Below are positions 17,390 to 25,936 of a DNA stretch of 64,000 nt, piece by piece. Origin of the DNA: Gammaproteobacteria bacterium (GTDB lineage: Bacteria > Pseudomonadota > Gammaproteobacteria > Acidiferrobacterales > Sulfurifustaceae); contig JACQFZ010000049.1 of NCBI GenBank assembly GCA_016199745.1, positions 1-64,000 on the forward strand, in the 5' to 3' direction. The notes beneath the pieces are model-generated. The model did no database searches. It was not told where the DNA came from and saw nothing but the letters and a program-made list of their open reading frames with translations. The position numbers and the translations under genes were made by a program. Each line of letters opens with the position of its first letter. Position 1 is the first letter of the stretch.

Positions 17390-19258
17390 TCAACGGGCGT
17401 CGAGCAGGCGCGGCACGCCGTTACGGAACTTGGCCCACGCCAGTTGCCGTTGCAGGCGACCTTCCGAATCCAGGCTCAAGCCGCTGGTAACGCCGGCGAA
17501 GCGTGCGGAATTCTCCGTGCTGATGCGGTTCAACTGCGACAGGATCGCGTAGCTATCCATGCCAAGCGCGTACAGCCGGTCGAGCTCGGTGTGCGCGTAG
17601 CGCCAGTCGGTTTGTAATTGCCGCAGCTCGGCGTAGCGACCGCTGTTGATCAGCATCCACGGCATGTCGCCGAACTGAATACCGTCGAGGTCGGCGTCCT
17701 GCGCCGGATCGGGCCTACCGGCGTAGATGTCGGACGTGGCGTATACCGGGATGTCGCCGGCATGAAAATAGTTGAGCTGCGGTTTGATCAGTCGCGCATG
17801 GCGCGGCTTAGCGGCCAGGAACAAGCACTGAATATCGTGACGCGGCCGCGGATCGAATTGCAGTCGCTGACCGATGCGGCGTTCAATCAGTGCACGCCGC
17901 TCTTCGCTTTGCACGATATTGAGCAGTTGCTTGATCGGTCCTGAAAAATCGACCTCGTTTTCGTTATAGCCATGGCTGGCCTGCACCAATCCACCGAGTC
18001 GCTGCCAATGACCGCTGAAGGCGGTGCTCATACGCTCGCCCCAGGCACCGGTTGGATAAAGCATCGCCGCTTGCCGGCAGCCATCGAGGTAAGCCCGCTC
18101 GGCCGCCTCGCGCGCTTCTTGCTCGGGTGGCAGGCCGAATTGAAACAGGCGTGCCGCGCCGGCAGGTTTTTCATCGGTATGACTCAGTAACAGTGTCGGT
18201 GCACCGAGATTCGCCTGGCGCACAATCGTATCGGTGGCCTCGCGGCCGAGCGGGCCGACGATGACTTGTGCGCCTTCGCGTACCGCGCGGTCGTACACTT
18301 GCGGCGCTAACGCGGGGTTAGCGCCGAGATCGTAAATAGTCACTTTGGGGCGCTCGGCTTCCGGTGTCGTCGAATGCATCGCCAGAAAACCATCGCGCAC
18401 GGCTTGGGCCGCTAATGCGTAGTCGGAAGTCAGCGGTAGCAGCAGGGCAATGTGTTCGATCCGGCCAGTGATCGCCGGTGCGCCGACCGTCAAGCTATCG
18501 AGCAACGGTTTGCCGGCTGGATGTTGCGGGTAATGGGCACGCCATTCGGCGATGCTGTGGGTGATTGCGGTAGCGTTCTTGGCGTTGTCGCGTGTCGTTA
18601 ACGCCAGCTCGATCCAACCGGCGATCACCGGATCGCGCGCTTGCGCGAGTTCGGCGCGCAGTTTGTCTTGCGGTACCGATTCGAGCGCGCGCCACAACTT
18701 CATCTGATTGTCGGCGACGGCGGCGTCAGCGTGTAGGTATTGTTCGCGTTGCGCGAGTTGTTGAGTGGCGGCGAACGGGCGATTGAGCGCGAGTTCGGCT
18801 TGTGCCCGCGCTTCGTAGAGATCGGCTTGCACGGCGGGATTGAGGCCACTGCTGCGCGCAGCGCTGTCGAGAACAACGACGGCCTTTGCCGGTGCGCCGT
18901 CGGCGAGCGCTAAACGTGCTTCAAGAATACGTTTGCGGGCGATGATGTCTGGGGCTAGCCCGTTGACCGAAATCGTGTCGAGTTTTTCATGCGCCGACTT
19001 TAACCAGCCGCCTTTGATCAAAGACTCGACCGCGTTCAACAGATACGTTTGCTTTTGCGGGGGATGTGCCGTTTCCGCCAGTTGCTCGAACTGGCGCGCC
19101 GCGACCACATACTCGCCGCTGTTCTTGGCTCGTTCCGCTGTTTCTACCGACGCGGGTTCGATCGTCGACGTTGCCGCCGGCGCCATCGGAAATGTCGTAC
19201 AACCGATGAGTAGTAACGCTGTGCCCAGCGTACCGAGCCATGAGCGAGTGGCGTGCAT
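17390..19258 (-). CDS. lpoA: Penicillin-binding protein activator LpoA (outer-membrane lipoprotein)
   Basis: This 622-residue lipoprotein stimulates PBP1A from the outer membrane. The start is set at the ATG at 19258 because it gives a proper lipoprotein signal (WLGTLGTALLLIGC, with Cys as the acylation site); a longer in-frame ORF has no signal. The N-terminal half is an Ala-rich TPR-like domain. The C-terminal half is a type 1 periplasmic-binding-protein fold (HIALLLPLTSDYALAAQAVRDGF, VIVGPLGREAT). Order lpoA-yraN-SIS, divergent from rsmI, is that of E. coli yraM-yraN-diaA. Confidence 0.92.
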   Translation of the reverse strand: MHATRSWLGTLGTALLLIGCTTFPMAPAATSTIEPASVETAERAKNSGEYVVAARQFEQLAETAHPPQKQTYLLNAVESLIKGGWLKSAHEKLDTISVNGLAPDIIARKRILEARLALADGAPAKAVVVLDSAARSSGLNPAVQADLYEARAQAELALNRPFAATQQLAQREQYLHADAAVADNQMKLWRALESVPQDKLRAELAQARDPVIAGWIELALTTRDNAKNATAITHSIAEWRAHYPQHPAGKPLLDSLTVGAPAITGRIEHIALLLPLTSDYALAAQAVRDGFLAMHSTTPEAERPKVTIYDLGANPALAPQVYDRAVREGAQVIVGPLGREATDTIVRQANLGAPTLLLSHTDEKPAGAARLFQFGLPPEQEAREAAERAYLDGCRQAAMLYPTGAWGERMSTAFSGHWQRLGGLVQASHGYNENEVDFSGPIKQLLNIVQSEERRALIERRIGQRLQFDPRPRHDIQCLFLAAKPRHARLIKPQLNYFHAGDIPVYATSDIYAGRPDPAQDADLDGIQFGDMPWMLINSGRYAELRQLQTDWRYAHTELDRLYALGMDSYAILSQLNRISTENSARFAGVTSGLSLDSEGRLQRQLAWAKFRNGVPRLLDAR

Positions 19259-19298
19259 GTTAAGATGGGTGTTGGACGCTGAGAGCAGTGGGGGCATC

Positions 19299-20168
19299 GT
19301 GTCAAACCTGACGGCGGCGTTGTATGTGGTGGCGACGCCCATCGGCAATCTTGAAGATATCTCCGCGCGTGCGCTCGAAGTGCTCGCGCACGTCGACCTG
19401 ATCGCCGCTGAAGATACGCGGCACAGTACTAAGCTGCTGCAGCACTATGGGATTCCTACCAAGCTAACGAGCGTCCATGAACATAACGAGCGCAAGCAAG
19501 TACCTATATTGATTGAGGCATTGCGCGCCGGTAAGTCTATCGCACTCATCAGCGATGCCGGTACCCCCCTGTTAAGCGATCCTGGATTTCAACTCGTACG
19601 TGCCGCCCGCATCGCCGGTATTCGTGTCGTGCCGGTGCCAGGTCCGTGCGCGGCAATTGCCGCATTGTCGGTCGCCGGCTTGCCGACCGATCGTTTCGCC
19701 TTCGAAGGGTTTCCGCCGCCGCGTGAAGCGGCGCGCCGAGCGGCGTTCGAGGCGGTAAAAAGCGAGACGCGCACGCTCGTCTACTACGAAAGCGCACATC
19801 GTATCGTGGCGTCGCTCGTCGACATGGTTAGCGTTTTCGGCGGTGAGCGATTGGCCGTCATCGGTCGTGAGTTGACGAAGAAATTCGAGACGATCCTCGA
19901 AGGCACACTTGCCGATTTGCAGGCGTTGGTACAGCGTGAGGCGAATGAGCAGCTCGGTGAATTTGTCGTGCTCATCCATGGCGCCGCTGATGTTGCGATC
20001 GCCCCACAGGATGCCGAAGCCGAGCGCGTGTTGCGAATATTGCTCGAATCGGTGTCGTTGAAGGAGGCGGTGAACTTAGCCGCGCGCCTGACAGGAATGC
20101 ACAAAAATCCGTTGTATGAGCGTGCCCTGGCGTTAAAGCGTGATTTAGCGACTGATGCTGACGCGTAA
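19299..20168 (+). CDS. rsmI: 16S rRNA (cytidine1402-2'-O)-methyltransferase RsmI
   Basis: This 289-residue tetrapyrrole-methylase-fold enzyme methylates C1402 in the decoding centre of 16S rRNA. Hallmarks are ALYVVATPIGNLEDISARAL at the N-terminus, AEDTRHS and ALISDAGTPLLSDPG (SAM-binding), and VVPVPGPCAAIAALSVAGLP. Translation starts at a GTG (19299) after GTGGGGGC; a longer in-frame ORF would extend back through the lpoA promoter and coding region. Only 40 bp separate the divergent starts of rsmI and lpoA. Confidence 0.95.
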   Translation: MSNLTAALYVVATPIGNLEDISARALEVLAHVDLIAAEDTRHSTKLLQHYGIPTKLTSVHEHNERKQVPILIEALRAGKSIALISDAGTPLLSDPGFQLVRAARIAGIRVVPVPGPCAAIAALSVAGLPTDRFAFEGFPPPREAARRAAFEAVKSETRTLVYYESAHRIVASLVDMVSVFGGERLAVIGRELTKKFETILEGTLADLQALVQREANEQLGEFVVLIHGAADVAIAPQDAEAERVLRILLESVSLKEAVNLAARLTGMHKNPLYERALALKRDLATDADA

Positions 20169-20193
20169 TTGCGGGTTTCCTTAGGCAGGATGC

Positions 20194-20201
20194 GATAAAA
20201 T
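20194..20201 (+). promoter_or_regulatory. Probable -10 element of rnpB
   Basis: TAAAAT at 20196-20201 ends 7 bp before the predicted 5' end of RNase P RNA and is preceded by TGCGA, close to an extended -10. No good -35 hexamer is seen at the right distance; the rsmI stop is only 26 bp upstream. Confidence 0.45.
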
Positions 20202-20207
20202 ACCGCC

Positions 20208-20560
20208 CGGAGTCAGCCAGACAGTCGCTCTGCCTTCAGTGGCGGAGAGGAAAGTCCGGGCTCCATAGGGCAGGGTGCCAGGTAACGCCTGGGCGGCGCG
20301 AGCCGACGGAAAGTGCCACAGAAAATATACCGCCTAAGCCTTCTCACGAAGGCCGGTAAGGGTGAAAAGGTGCGGTAAGAGCGCACCGCGCGGGTGGCAA
20401 CATCTCGTGGCAGGGCAAACCCCACCCGGAGCAAGACCAAATAGGGGAACTATGGTGCGGCCCGTACCGTTCCCGGGTTGGTTGCTTGAGGCGCACGGCG
20501 ACGTGCGTCCCAGACGAATGACTGTCCTCGACAAAACCCGGCTTATCGGCTGACTCCACA
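20208..20560 (+). ncRNA. rnpB: RNase P RNA (class A)
   Basis: This is the catalytic RNA that matures tRNA 5' ends. Long blocks identical to the E. coli RNA are visible: CCAGACAGTCGC, GGAGAGGAAAGTCCGGGCTCC with ATAGGGCAGGGTGCCAGGTAACGCCTGG, GGTAAGGGTGAAAAGGTGCGGTAAGAGCGCACCGCG, GGAGCAAGACCAAATAGGGG, and at the end ATGACTGTCC..GACA.AACCCGGCTTATCGG. The outer helix P1 is GGAGTCAGCC (20209-20218) with GGCTGACTCC (20548-20557). It lies between rsmI and mraZ, with P12 variable as usual. Confidence 0.98.
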
Positions 20561-20567
20561 CTTTTTT

Positions 20568-20602
20568 GTTGTGTAGGAACGTACTATTCCGTCCTACACA
20601 AC
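20568..20602. repeat. Perfect 11-bp inverted repeat downstream of rnpB
   Basis: GTTGTGTAGGA (20568-20578) and TCCTACACAAC (20592-20602) are perfectly complementary with a 13-nt loop that itself contains GGAA/TTCC. It starts directly after the T6 run (20562-20567) that follows helix P1. Since the T-run precedes rather than follows the hairpin, it is not a classical terminator in this direction; read leftward it would be followed by AAAAAA on the other strand's T-run equivalent only weakly. Confidence 0.7.
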
Positions 20603-20884
20603 GGCGGGTCGGAGCGGTAACGAACCCCAATTAACGCGTTTGTACCGGCGAATGAGCCACCAGCGCTCGGCGGTGTCTTCTGAGCTCAAGTTTGAGCGAG
20701 CACTTTAAGTTAGTTTTCTAATCCACTGTTTTTACTCGCCCTGTCGGCGCTGATTTTGCGCGTCAAGGCCATCTTTTTTGTACGAATTTCCGCCTAGCCT
20801 ATCTGAATACCGGTCGTCGGTTCGACAACCGCGCTAACGTTTTGTCTTTCAAGGAAGAAGCTGACGCGCGATCACAACAATTCC
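20603..20884. other. Non-coding spacer between rnpB and the mraZ promoter
   Basis: No ORF, RNA gene or repeat could be supported in these 282 bp. The stretch is clearly more AT-rich than the neighbouring genes (several T-runs), consistent with a regulatory or terminator-bearing spacer. Confidence 0.5.
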
Positions 20885-20914
20885 TTGACGGCTTTTACTG
20901 CGAGCCACTATAGT
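20885..20914 (+). promoter_or_regulatory. mraZ (dcw cluster) promoter
   Basis: TTGACG at 20885-20890 and TATAGT at 20909-20914 are separated by 18 bp, a good sigma-70 match. Transcription would start near 20921, just before the MraZ-type boxes and about 50 bp before the mraZ ATG. This is the natural main promoter for the mraZ-lpxC cluster. Confidence 0.75.
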
Positions 20915-20922
20915 GTCTGTAG

Positions 20923-20967
20923 GTGGGGAATAGTGGATTTTTGTGGTTTACAGCGGGAGAAAGGGGA
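20923..20967 (+). promoter_or_regulatory. Five 10-bp-spaced MraZ-type operator repeats
   Basis: GTGG occurs at 20923, 20933 and 20943, GCGG at 20953 and GGGG at 20963, i.e. exactly every 10 bp. This matches the known MraZ target, direct repeats of TGGGN separated by 5 bp, located just after the promoter. MraZ should bind here and repress its own cluster. The last box also provides purines near the ribosome-binding site. Confidence 0.75.
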
Positions 20968-20972
20968 AATAA

Positions 20973-21431
20973 ATGATGTTTCGCGGGGTCAACGCGCTCC
21001 AACTCGATAGCAAGGGTCGCCTTGCTATACCGACGCGTTATCGCGAGACACTGATACGTCAATGTAATGGCCAGATGATCATGACGGTTGATCGTGATCG
21101 CTGCCTATTGCTTTACCCCTTACCCGACTGGGAAGAAATCGAACGCAAGCTGGTCAAATTGCCAAGCTTCAACAAGCAAGCGCGTCGGCTCCAACGTTTG
21201 CTGATGGGGCATGCTACCGAGTGCGACCTCGATGCTTCCGGCCGTATTCTGGTACCACCCCCGTTGCGGGAATTCGCCGGCCTCAACAAGTCTGTGGTGT
21301 TGATTGGTCAGGGAAATAAATTCGAACTTTGGAGTGAAGAAGTGTGGAACGTGCGCCGTGCGGAGTGGTTAGCCGCCGGTGACGACGACGGCGGCGATTT
21401 GCCGCCGGATCTCGAATCATTGTCGCTGTAG
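20973..21431 (+). CDS. mraZ: Transcriptional regulator MraZ
   Basis: This 152-residue protein has two SpoVT/AbrB-like halves and forms a ring that binds the repeats in its own promoter. Conserved blocks are FRGVNALQLDSKGRLAIPTRYR (first half) and ATECDLDASGRILVPPPLREFAGL (second half). Two ATGs in tandem (20973, 20976) may start it; a GAAAGGGG lies upstream. It heads the dcw cluster and is followed by rsmH after 6 bp. Confidence 0.97.
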   Translation: MMFRGVNALQLDSKGRLAIPTRYRETLIRQCNGQMIMTVDRDRCLLLYPLPDWEEIERKLVKLPSFNKQARRLQRLLMGHATECDLDASGRILVPPPLREFAGLNKSVVLIGQGNKFELWSEEVWNVRRAEWLAAGDDDGGDLPPDLESLSL

Positions 21432-21437
21432 AGGCGC

Positions 21438-22382
21438 GTGAATGAAGCGTCGCACATCCCTGTACTCCTCGCTGAGGTAATACAGGCACTCAACGTCAAG
21501 CCCGATGCGGTAGTGGTCGATGCGACCTACGGCCGCGGTGGGCATGCCGGGGAAATCATGAAACAGTTGAGTGGGTCGGGTCGGCTGATAGCGCTGGATC
21601 GAGATCCGCAAGCGATTGCTGATGCGCGTCGCCGTTTTGCCGGCGAATCGCGCGTGCAGGTTGAACAATCCCGATTTTCACAAATCGGTCGCGTCTGCGA
21701 CCGCCTGGCGCTTAGCGGCCGGGTCGATGGCATTTTGTTCGATTTCGGTGTTTCTTCGCCACAGCTCGATGATGCCGCCCGCGGCTTCAGTTTCCGCAAT
21801 GCCGGTCCGCTCGATATGCGCATGGATCCCAGCACCGGTGAATCGGCAGCGGATTGGGTCAATCGCGCCGATGAAGTCGATATCGCCAATGTGATTTTTG
21901 AATACGGCGAAGAGCGTCACTCGCGTCGTATTGCCCGCGCCATCGTCCGCGCACGTGCGCAAGCGCCGATCACCGATACCCTTACGCTGGCCAAGCTCGT
22001 CGCCGCCGCCGTGCCGGGTCGTGAGCGCAAGAAGGACCCGGCGACACGCACATTTCAGGCGATCCGCCTGTATATCAATCGCGAGCTCGATGAGATCGAT
22101 GCGGCGTTGCCGGAAGCCTTGCGCGTGCTCGCGCCGGCCGGACGTCTTGCAGTTATTAGTTTTCACTCGCTCGAAGACCGCCGCGTAAAAAATTTCATCC
22201 GTAACGAGGCCAACGGCCCGGAGATACCGCGCGGCATGCCGGCGCCACCGGTGCCGTTTCGGCCGCGGTTGCGCGCACTGGGCCGCGCTATTCGCGCGAG
22301 CGACACTGAAGTCGCGCGCAATCCGCGTGCTCGCAGTGCCGTGTTGCGCGTTGCCGAGCGCACCGAGGTGGCCCATGCCTAA
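21438..22382 (+). CDS. rsmH: 16S rRNA (cytosine1402-N4)-methyltransferase
   Basis: This 314-residue SAM enzyme (formerly MraW) methylates N4 of C1402, the same nucleotide targeted on its ribose by RsmI (gene at 19299), so both enzymes for the m4Cm mark lie within 3 kb. Motifs: HIPVLLAEV at the start, DATYGRGGHAGEIM, DFGVSSPQLDDAARGFSF and FHSLEDRRVKNF. Translation starts at a GTG 6 bp after mraZ. Its 3' end overlaps ftsL by 8 bp. Confidence 0.97.
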   Translation: MNEASHIPVLLAEVIQALNVKPDAVVVDATYGRGGHAGEIMKQLSGSGRLIALDRDPQAIADARRRFAGESRVQVEQSRFSQIGRVCDRLALSGRVDGILFDFGVSSPQLDDAARGFSFRNAGPLDMRMDPSTGESAADWVNRADEVDIANVIFEYGEERHSRRIARAIVRARAQAPITDTLTLAKLVAAAVPGRERKKDPATRTFQAIRLYINRELDEIDAALPEALRVLAPAGRLAVISFHSLEDRRVKNFIRNEANGPEIPRGMPAPPVPFRPRLRALGRAIRASDTEVARNPRARSAVLRVAERTEVAHA

Positions 22383-22650
22383 GCCGTTGTTACTGCTTAG
22401 CCTCGCGGTCCTCGCCAGTGCGATGTTTGTTATTGAAGAACGCCATCAAAGTCGCCAGTTATTCGCGCAACTGCAGAAGTTGCAGGGTGAGCGCGACTCG
22501 CTCAACACCGAGTGGGGTCAGTTGTTGTTGGAAGAGGGCACGTGGTCCGAGCATCGGCGGGTTGAGACGGCAGCTCGGTTGCAGCTCGATATGAATACTC
22601 CGGCGCGCGACCGCATTGTCGTCGTGCGCCCGATCGCAGGCGCGCCATGA
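22375..22650 (+). CDS. ftsL: Cell division protein FtsL
   Basis: This 91-residue bitopic membrane protein has a short cytoplasmic N-terminus, one transmembrane helix (LLLLSLAVLASAMFVI) and a periplasmic leucine-zipper-like coiled coil (QLFAQLQKLQGERDSLNTEWGQLLLEEG). It forms the FtsQLB complex that activates septal synthesis. The start at 22375 (MPKPLLLLS) is chosen because upstream in-frame ATGs would overlap rsmH much further. It overlaps ftsI by 4 bp. Confidence 0.92.
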   Translation: MPKPLLLLSLAVLASAMFVIEERHQSRQLFAQLQKLQGERDSLNTEWGQLLLEEGTWSEHRRVETAARLQLDMNTPARDRIVVVRPIAGAP

Positions 22651-24479
22651 CGAACGCCCGCCCCAAACCGGTTTCGCGCCTACGCTCGCGGTTGGTGCTG
22701 ATATTCCTGTTCAGCGGCTTCGCGCTGCTGGCGGCGCGCGCGGTGTATTTGCAGGTGATCAATGCGAGTTATCTGCAATCGCAAGGGACGGCGCGATACA
22801 CGCGCGTCGTTAAGGACAACTCGCATCGCGGCATGATCCTCGATCGCAACGGGGTGCCGCTCGCTATCAGCACACCGGTCGATTCGGTATGGGTGCATCC
22901 CGCCACCGCTTTGGAAGACCGTAAATCGTTCGGCGCGCTGGCGCGGGTGTTGGCGATGACGTCGGCCGAGTTGACCCAGTTGCTCGAACGCAATGCCGAT
23001 CGCGAATTCCTGTATTTGAAGCGGCACGTACCGCCGAGCTTCGCCGAGCAGGTGATGCGCCTCAAGGTGCCCGGGGTGTCGCTGCTGCGTGAATATCGTC
23101 GCTACTATCCGTCGGGGCCGGTAGCCGGGCACGTGCTCGGTTTCACCAACGTCGACGATCACGGTCAAGAAGGCCTTGAGCTCGCGTACGACGCTAGTTT
23201 GCGCGCCATCCCTGGCACCAAGCGCGTGCTGAAAGACATGCGTGGCAATACGGTGGAGATGATCGAGAGCCTGCAGTTGCCGGTGCCGGGCAAAGATCTC
23301 GTCACTAGTTTGGATCGCCGCATTCAATATCTGGCTTATCGAGAGTTGAAGGCGGCCGTAGAAGCGAGCGGTGCACGCGCCGGCAGCGCGGTGGTGCTCG
23401 ATGCTTATACGGGTGAGGTGTTGGCGCTGGTGAACGAGCCCGACTTCAATCCGAATAATCGCGCGCACCTGGATAGTCAGACATTCCGCAATCGCGTCGT
23501 CACCGATCTCTATGAGCCGGGCTCGACATTGAAACCATTCACCGTCGCCGCGGCTCTGGAGACCGGCAGATATACGCCGACGACGCTGATCGATACGACA
23601 CCGGGCACGTTCCAAGTCGGCAATAAGCTTATCCGCGACATGCATAACTACGGTGTGATCTCAGTCGCCCGCGTTATCGAAAAGTCGAGCAACGTTGGCG
23701 CCAGCAAGATCGCGTTGTCGATGAAAGGCGAAACGCTGTGGAGCATGTTGCGGCGGGTCGGTCTCGCCGGTTCGACCGGTAGCAAGTTGCCCGGTGAAGT
23801 GACCGGCATTCTGCATCCGCCGACGACCTGGGTGCCGATCGAGCAGGCAACGGTGTCATACGGTTATGGTCTTTCGGTGACGCCGATCCAGCTCGCGCGC
23901 GCCTATACCGTGCTTGCCAACGGCGGTGAGTTGGCGCCGGTGACTTTGCTGCGGCAAGACACCCCGCCGGCGCGTAAGCGAGTGATGTCAGCGAAGATCG
24001 CGCAGGCGGTGCGGCAGATGCTGGAGCTTGCGGTCGGTGGCGACGGCACCGGCGGTGCCGCGCGCGTGCTCGATTATCGTGTCGGCGGCAAGACCGGCAC
24101 CGTACACAAACTCATTGCCGGTAATTATGCCAGTCACGATTACGTCGCCTGGTTCGCCGGTTTTGCGCCGGCGACTAATCCACGTTTGGTGATGGTCGTG
24201 GCTATCGACGGTCCACAACGAGACCACCACTTTGGCGGTGACGTTGCCGCGCCGGTATTCGGACAAGTCATGGCGGGCGCGTTGCGGCTGCTCGATATTC
24301 CGCCGGATGCGCCGCGGCCGGCGGGAACGCAGATCGTGAAGACGCCGCCAGCGCACGATCGTGCGCCGGTGGCGAAGGTAGTCACGGAACCAAAATCTAT
24401 TCCGCTCGCCAGTCAGCCGCCGCACCCAGGCGAAGGGAAAGTTGGCGCGTTGATGCGATCGATGGAGGCCGGCACATGA
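22647..24479 (+). CDS. ftsI: Septal peptidoglycan transpeptidase FtsI (PBP3)
   Basis: This 610-residue class B penicillin-binding protein cross-links septal peptidoglycan. It has one N-terminal membrane helix (LIFLFSGFALLAARAVYLQV), a pedestal domain, and a transpeptidase with the three active-site motifs: STLKPF (Ser nucleophile near residue 295), SSN (in KSSNVGASK) and KTGT. The last ~60 residues after the catalytic domain are Pro-rich and unlike the E. coli protein, which is typical variable tail. It shares an ATGA overlap with murE. Confidence 0.96.
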   Translation: MTNARPKPVSRLRSRLVLIFLFSGFALLAARAVYLQVINASYLQSQGTARYTRVVKDNSHRGMILDRNGVPLAISTPVDSVWVHPATALEDRKSFGALARVLAMTSAELTQLLERNADREFLYLKRHVPPSFAEQVMRLKVPGVSLLREYRRYYPSGPVAGHVLGFTNVDDHGQEGLELAYDASLRAIPGTKRVLKDMRGNTVEMIESLQLPVPGKDLVTSLDRRIQYLAYRELKAAVEASGARAGSAVVLDAYTGEVLALVNEPDFNPNNRAHLDSQTFRNRVVTDLYEPGSTLKPFTVAAALETGRYTPTTLIDTTPGTFQVGNKLIRDMHNYGVISVARVIEKSSNVGASKIALSMKGETLWSMLRRVGLAGSTGSKLPGEVTGILHPPTTWVPIEQATVSYGYGLSVTPIQLARAYTVLANGGELAPVTLLRQDTPPARKRVMSAKIAQAVRQMLELAVGGDGTGGAARVLDYRVGGKTGTVHKLIAGNYASHDYVAWFAGFAPATNPRLVMVVAIDGPQRDHHFGGDVAAPVFGQVMAGALRLLDIPPDAPRPAGTQIVKTPPAHDRAPVAKVVTEPKSIPLASQPPHPGEGKVGALMRSMEAGT

Positions 24480-25936
24480 GCGCTGGCAAGAAATTGAGCG
24501 AGTTGCTGGCCGGCATCGGCGCCGTCAGTGGCGCTCAAGATCGCTTGGTGCAGGCGCTAACGTTGGATAGCCGCGCCGTTTCTACCGGCGCGTTGTTCGT
24601 CGCCTTGCCGGGCGCGCGTCATGACGGTCGTACCTTTCTCACGGATGTCGCCGCGCGCGGTGTTGCGGCAATTGTTTACGAGGCCAACGATTTCGTGCCG
24701 TCGGTATTACCGGTTCCGGCGATCGGTGTGCACGGTTTGGCGGACCATCTCGGCACCATCGCCGATCGTTTCTACGATGCGCCGTCACGGCGTTTAGTCG
24801 TCGTCGGCGTGACCGGTACCAACGGCAAGACCACGTGCACGCAATTGTTGGCGCAGGCGCTCGATCGCCCGCCGCGTCGCTGCGGCATCATCGGCACGCT
24901 CGGCTACGGTTTCCCCGGTGCGCTCGACGCCGGTCTGCATACAACGCCCGATGCGCTTGCCGTGCATCGCCTGTTAGCCGAATTCGTCGCTGCCTCGGCC
25001 GCGCATGTATCGATGGAAGTGTCCTCGCATGCGCTCGATCAAGGTCGCGTCAACGCCGTTGCCTTCGAGGTCGCGGTGTTCACCAACTTGAGCCGCGATC
25101 ATCTCGACTATCACGGTGCGATGGAACATTACGCGGCGGCGAAGACCCGGCTGTTTACCTGCGCCGGTCTCAAGACCGCAGTGATCAATGGCGATGACGA
25201 GCACGGTCGCAAGCTCATCGATCTCTTGGCCGGTCGTGCGCGCGTCATCGCTTACGGTCGTTCGGCCGGCGACGTTTACGCTCGTTCATTGAAGTGCTCG
25301 CGTGAGGGGTTGCAGTTAATCGCCGCCACACCGCAAGGCGACGTCGAAATTCGCGCACCGCTCTTCGGTGAGTTCAATGCCTTGAACCTAGTCGCGGTGT
25401 TGGCCACGTTGCTTGCGCTTGGGCTCGACGCCACCGACGCCGCGCAACGGCTCGCCGGCGCCCGGCCGGTACCGGGACGGGTCGAACGTTTCGGCGGCGG
25501 CGTGCAGCCGCTGGTCATGATCGACTATGCACATACACCGGATGCGCTCGAGCAAGTATTACAGGCGTTACGGCCGCATGTCAGCGGGCAGCTGTGGTGC
25601 GTGTTTGGTTGCGGTGGCAACCGCGATCGCGGTAAGCGGCCGCAGATGGGGGCGATCGCCGAGCGCCTGGCCGATGTCGTTATCCTCACCGACGACAATC
25701 CACGGCACGAAGCGGGCGCGACCATCATCGACGAGATTCGCGCTGGCATGCGGCAACCGGCGCGTGTGATCCGCGATCGGCGCGCCGCCATTACCGCCGC
25801 GCTGAGCGAAGCGGCTAGCGACGATGTCGTGCTGATCGCCGGCAAAGGTCACGAGGACTATCAGCAGATCGGCGATACCCGTCACCCGTACAGTGATCGC
25901 GACACCGTGCGCGAGCTATTGGGGCGGGCCGCATGA
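24476..25936 (+). CDS. murE: UDP-MurNAc-tripeptide synthetase MurE (meso-DAP adding)
   Basis: This 486-residue Mur ligase adds the third amino acid to UDP-MurNAc-L-Ala-D-Glu. The ATP-binding P-loop is GVTGTNGKTTCTQLL; SLDLD-type substrate motif region LTLDSRAV is near the N-terminus. The DNPRHE motif near residue 405 is the signature selecting meso-diaminopimelate over lysine. It is flanked by 4-bp ATGA overlaps on both sides (ftsI and murF). Confidence 0.97.
   Translation: MSAGKKLSELLAGIGAVSGAQDRLVQALTLDSRAVSTGALFVALPGARHDGRTFLTDVAARGVAAIVYEANDFVPSVLPVPAIGVHGLADHLGTIADRFYDAPSRRLVVVGVTGTNGKTTCTQLLAQALDRPPRRCGIIGTLGYGFPGALDAGLHTTPDALAVHRLLAEFVAASAAHVSMEVSSHALDQGRVNAVAFEVAVFTNLSRDHLDYHGAMEHYAAAKTRLFTCAGLKTAVINGDDEHGRKLIDLLAGRARVIAYGRSAGDVYARSLKCSREGLQLIAATPQGDVEIRAPLFGEFNALNLVAVLATLLALGLDATDAAQRLAGARPVPGRVERFGGGVQPLVMIDYAHTPDALEQVLQALRPHVSGQLWCVFGCGGNRDRGKRPQMGAIAERLADVVILTDDNPRHEAGATIIDEIRAGMRQPARVIRDRRAAITAALSEAASDDVVLIAGKGHEDYQQIGDTRHPYSDRDTVRELLGRAA

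Noticed and set aside
20213-20630. Several ORFs on both strands within rnpB
   Set aside because: They lie inside the structured RNase P RNA and are not coding.
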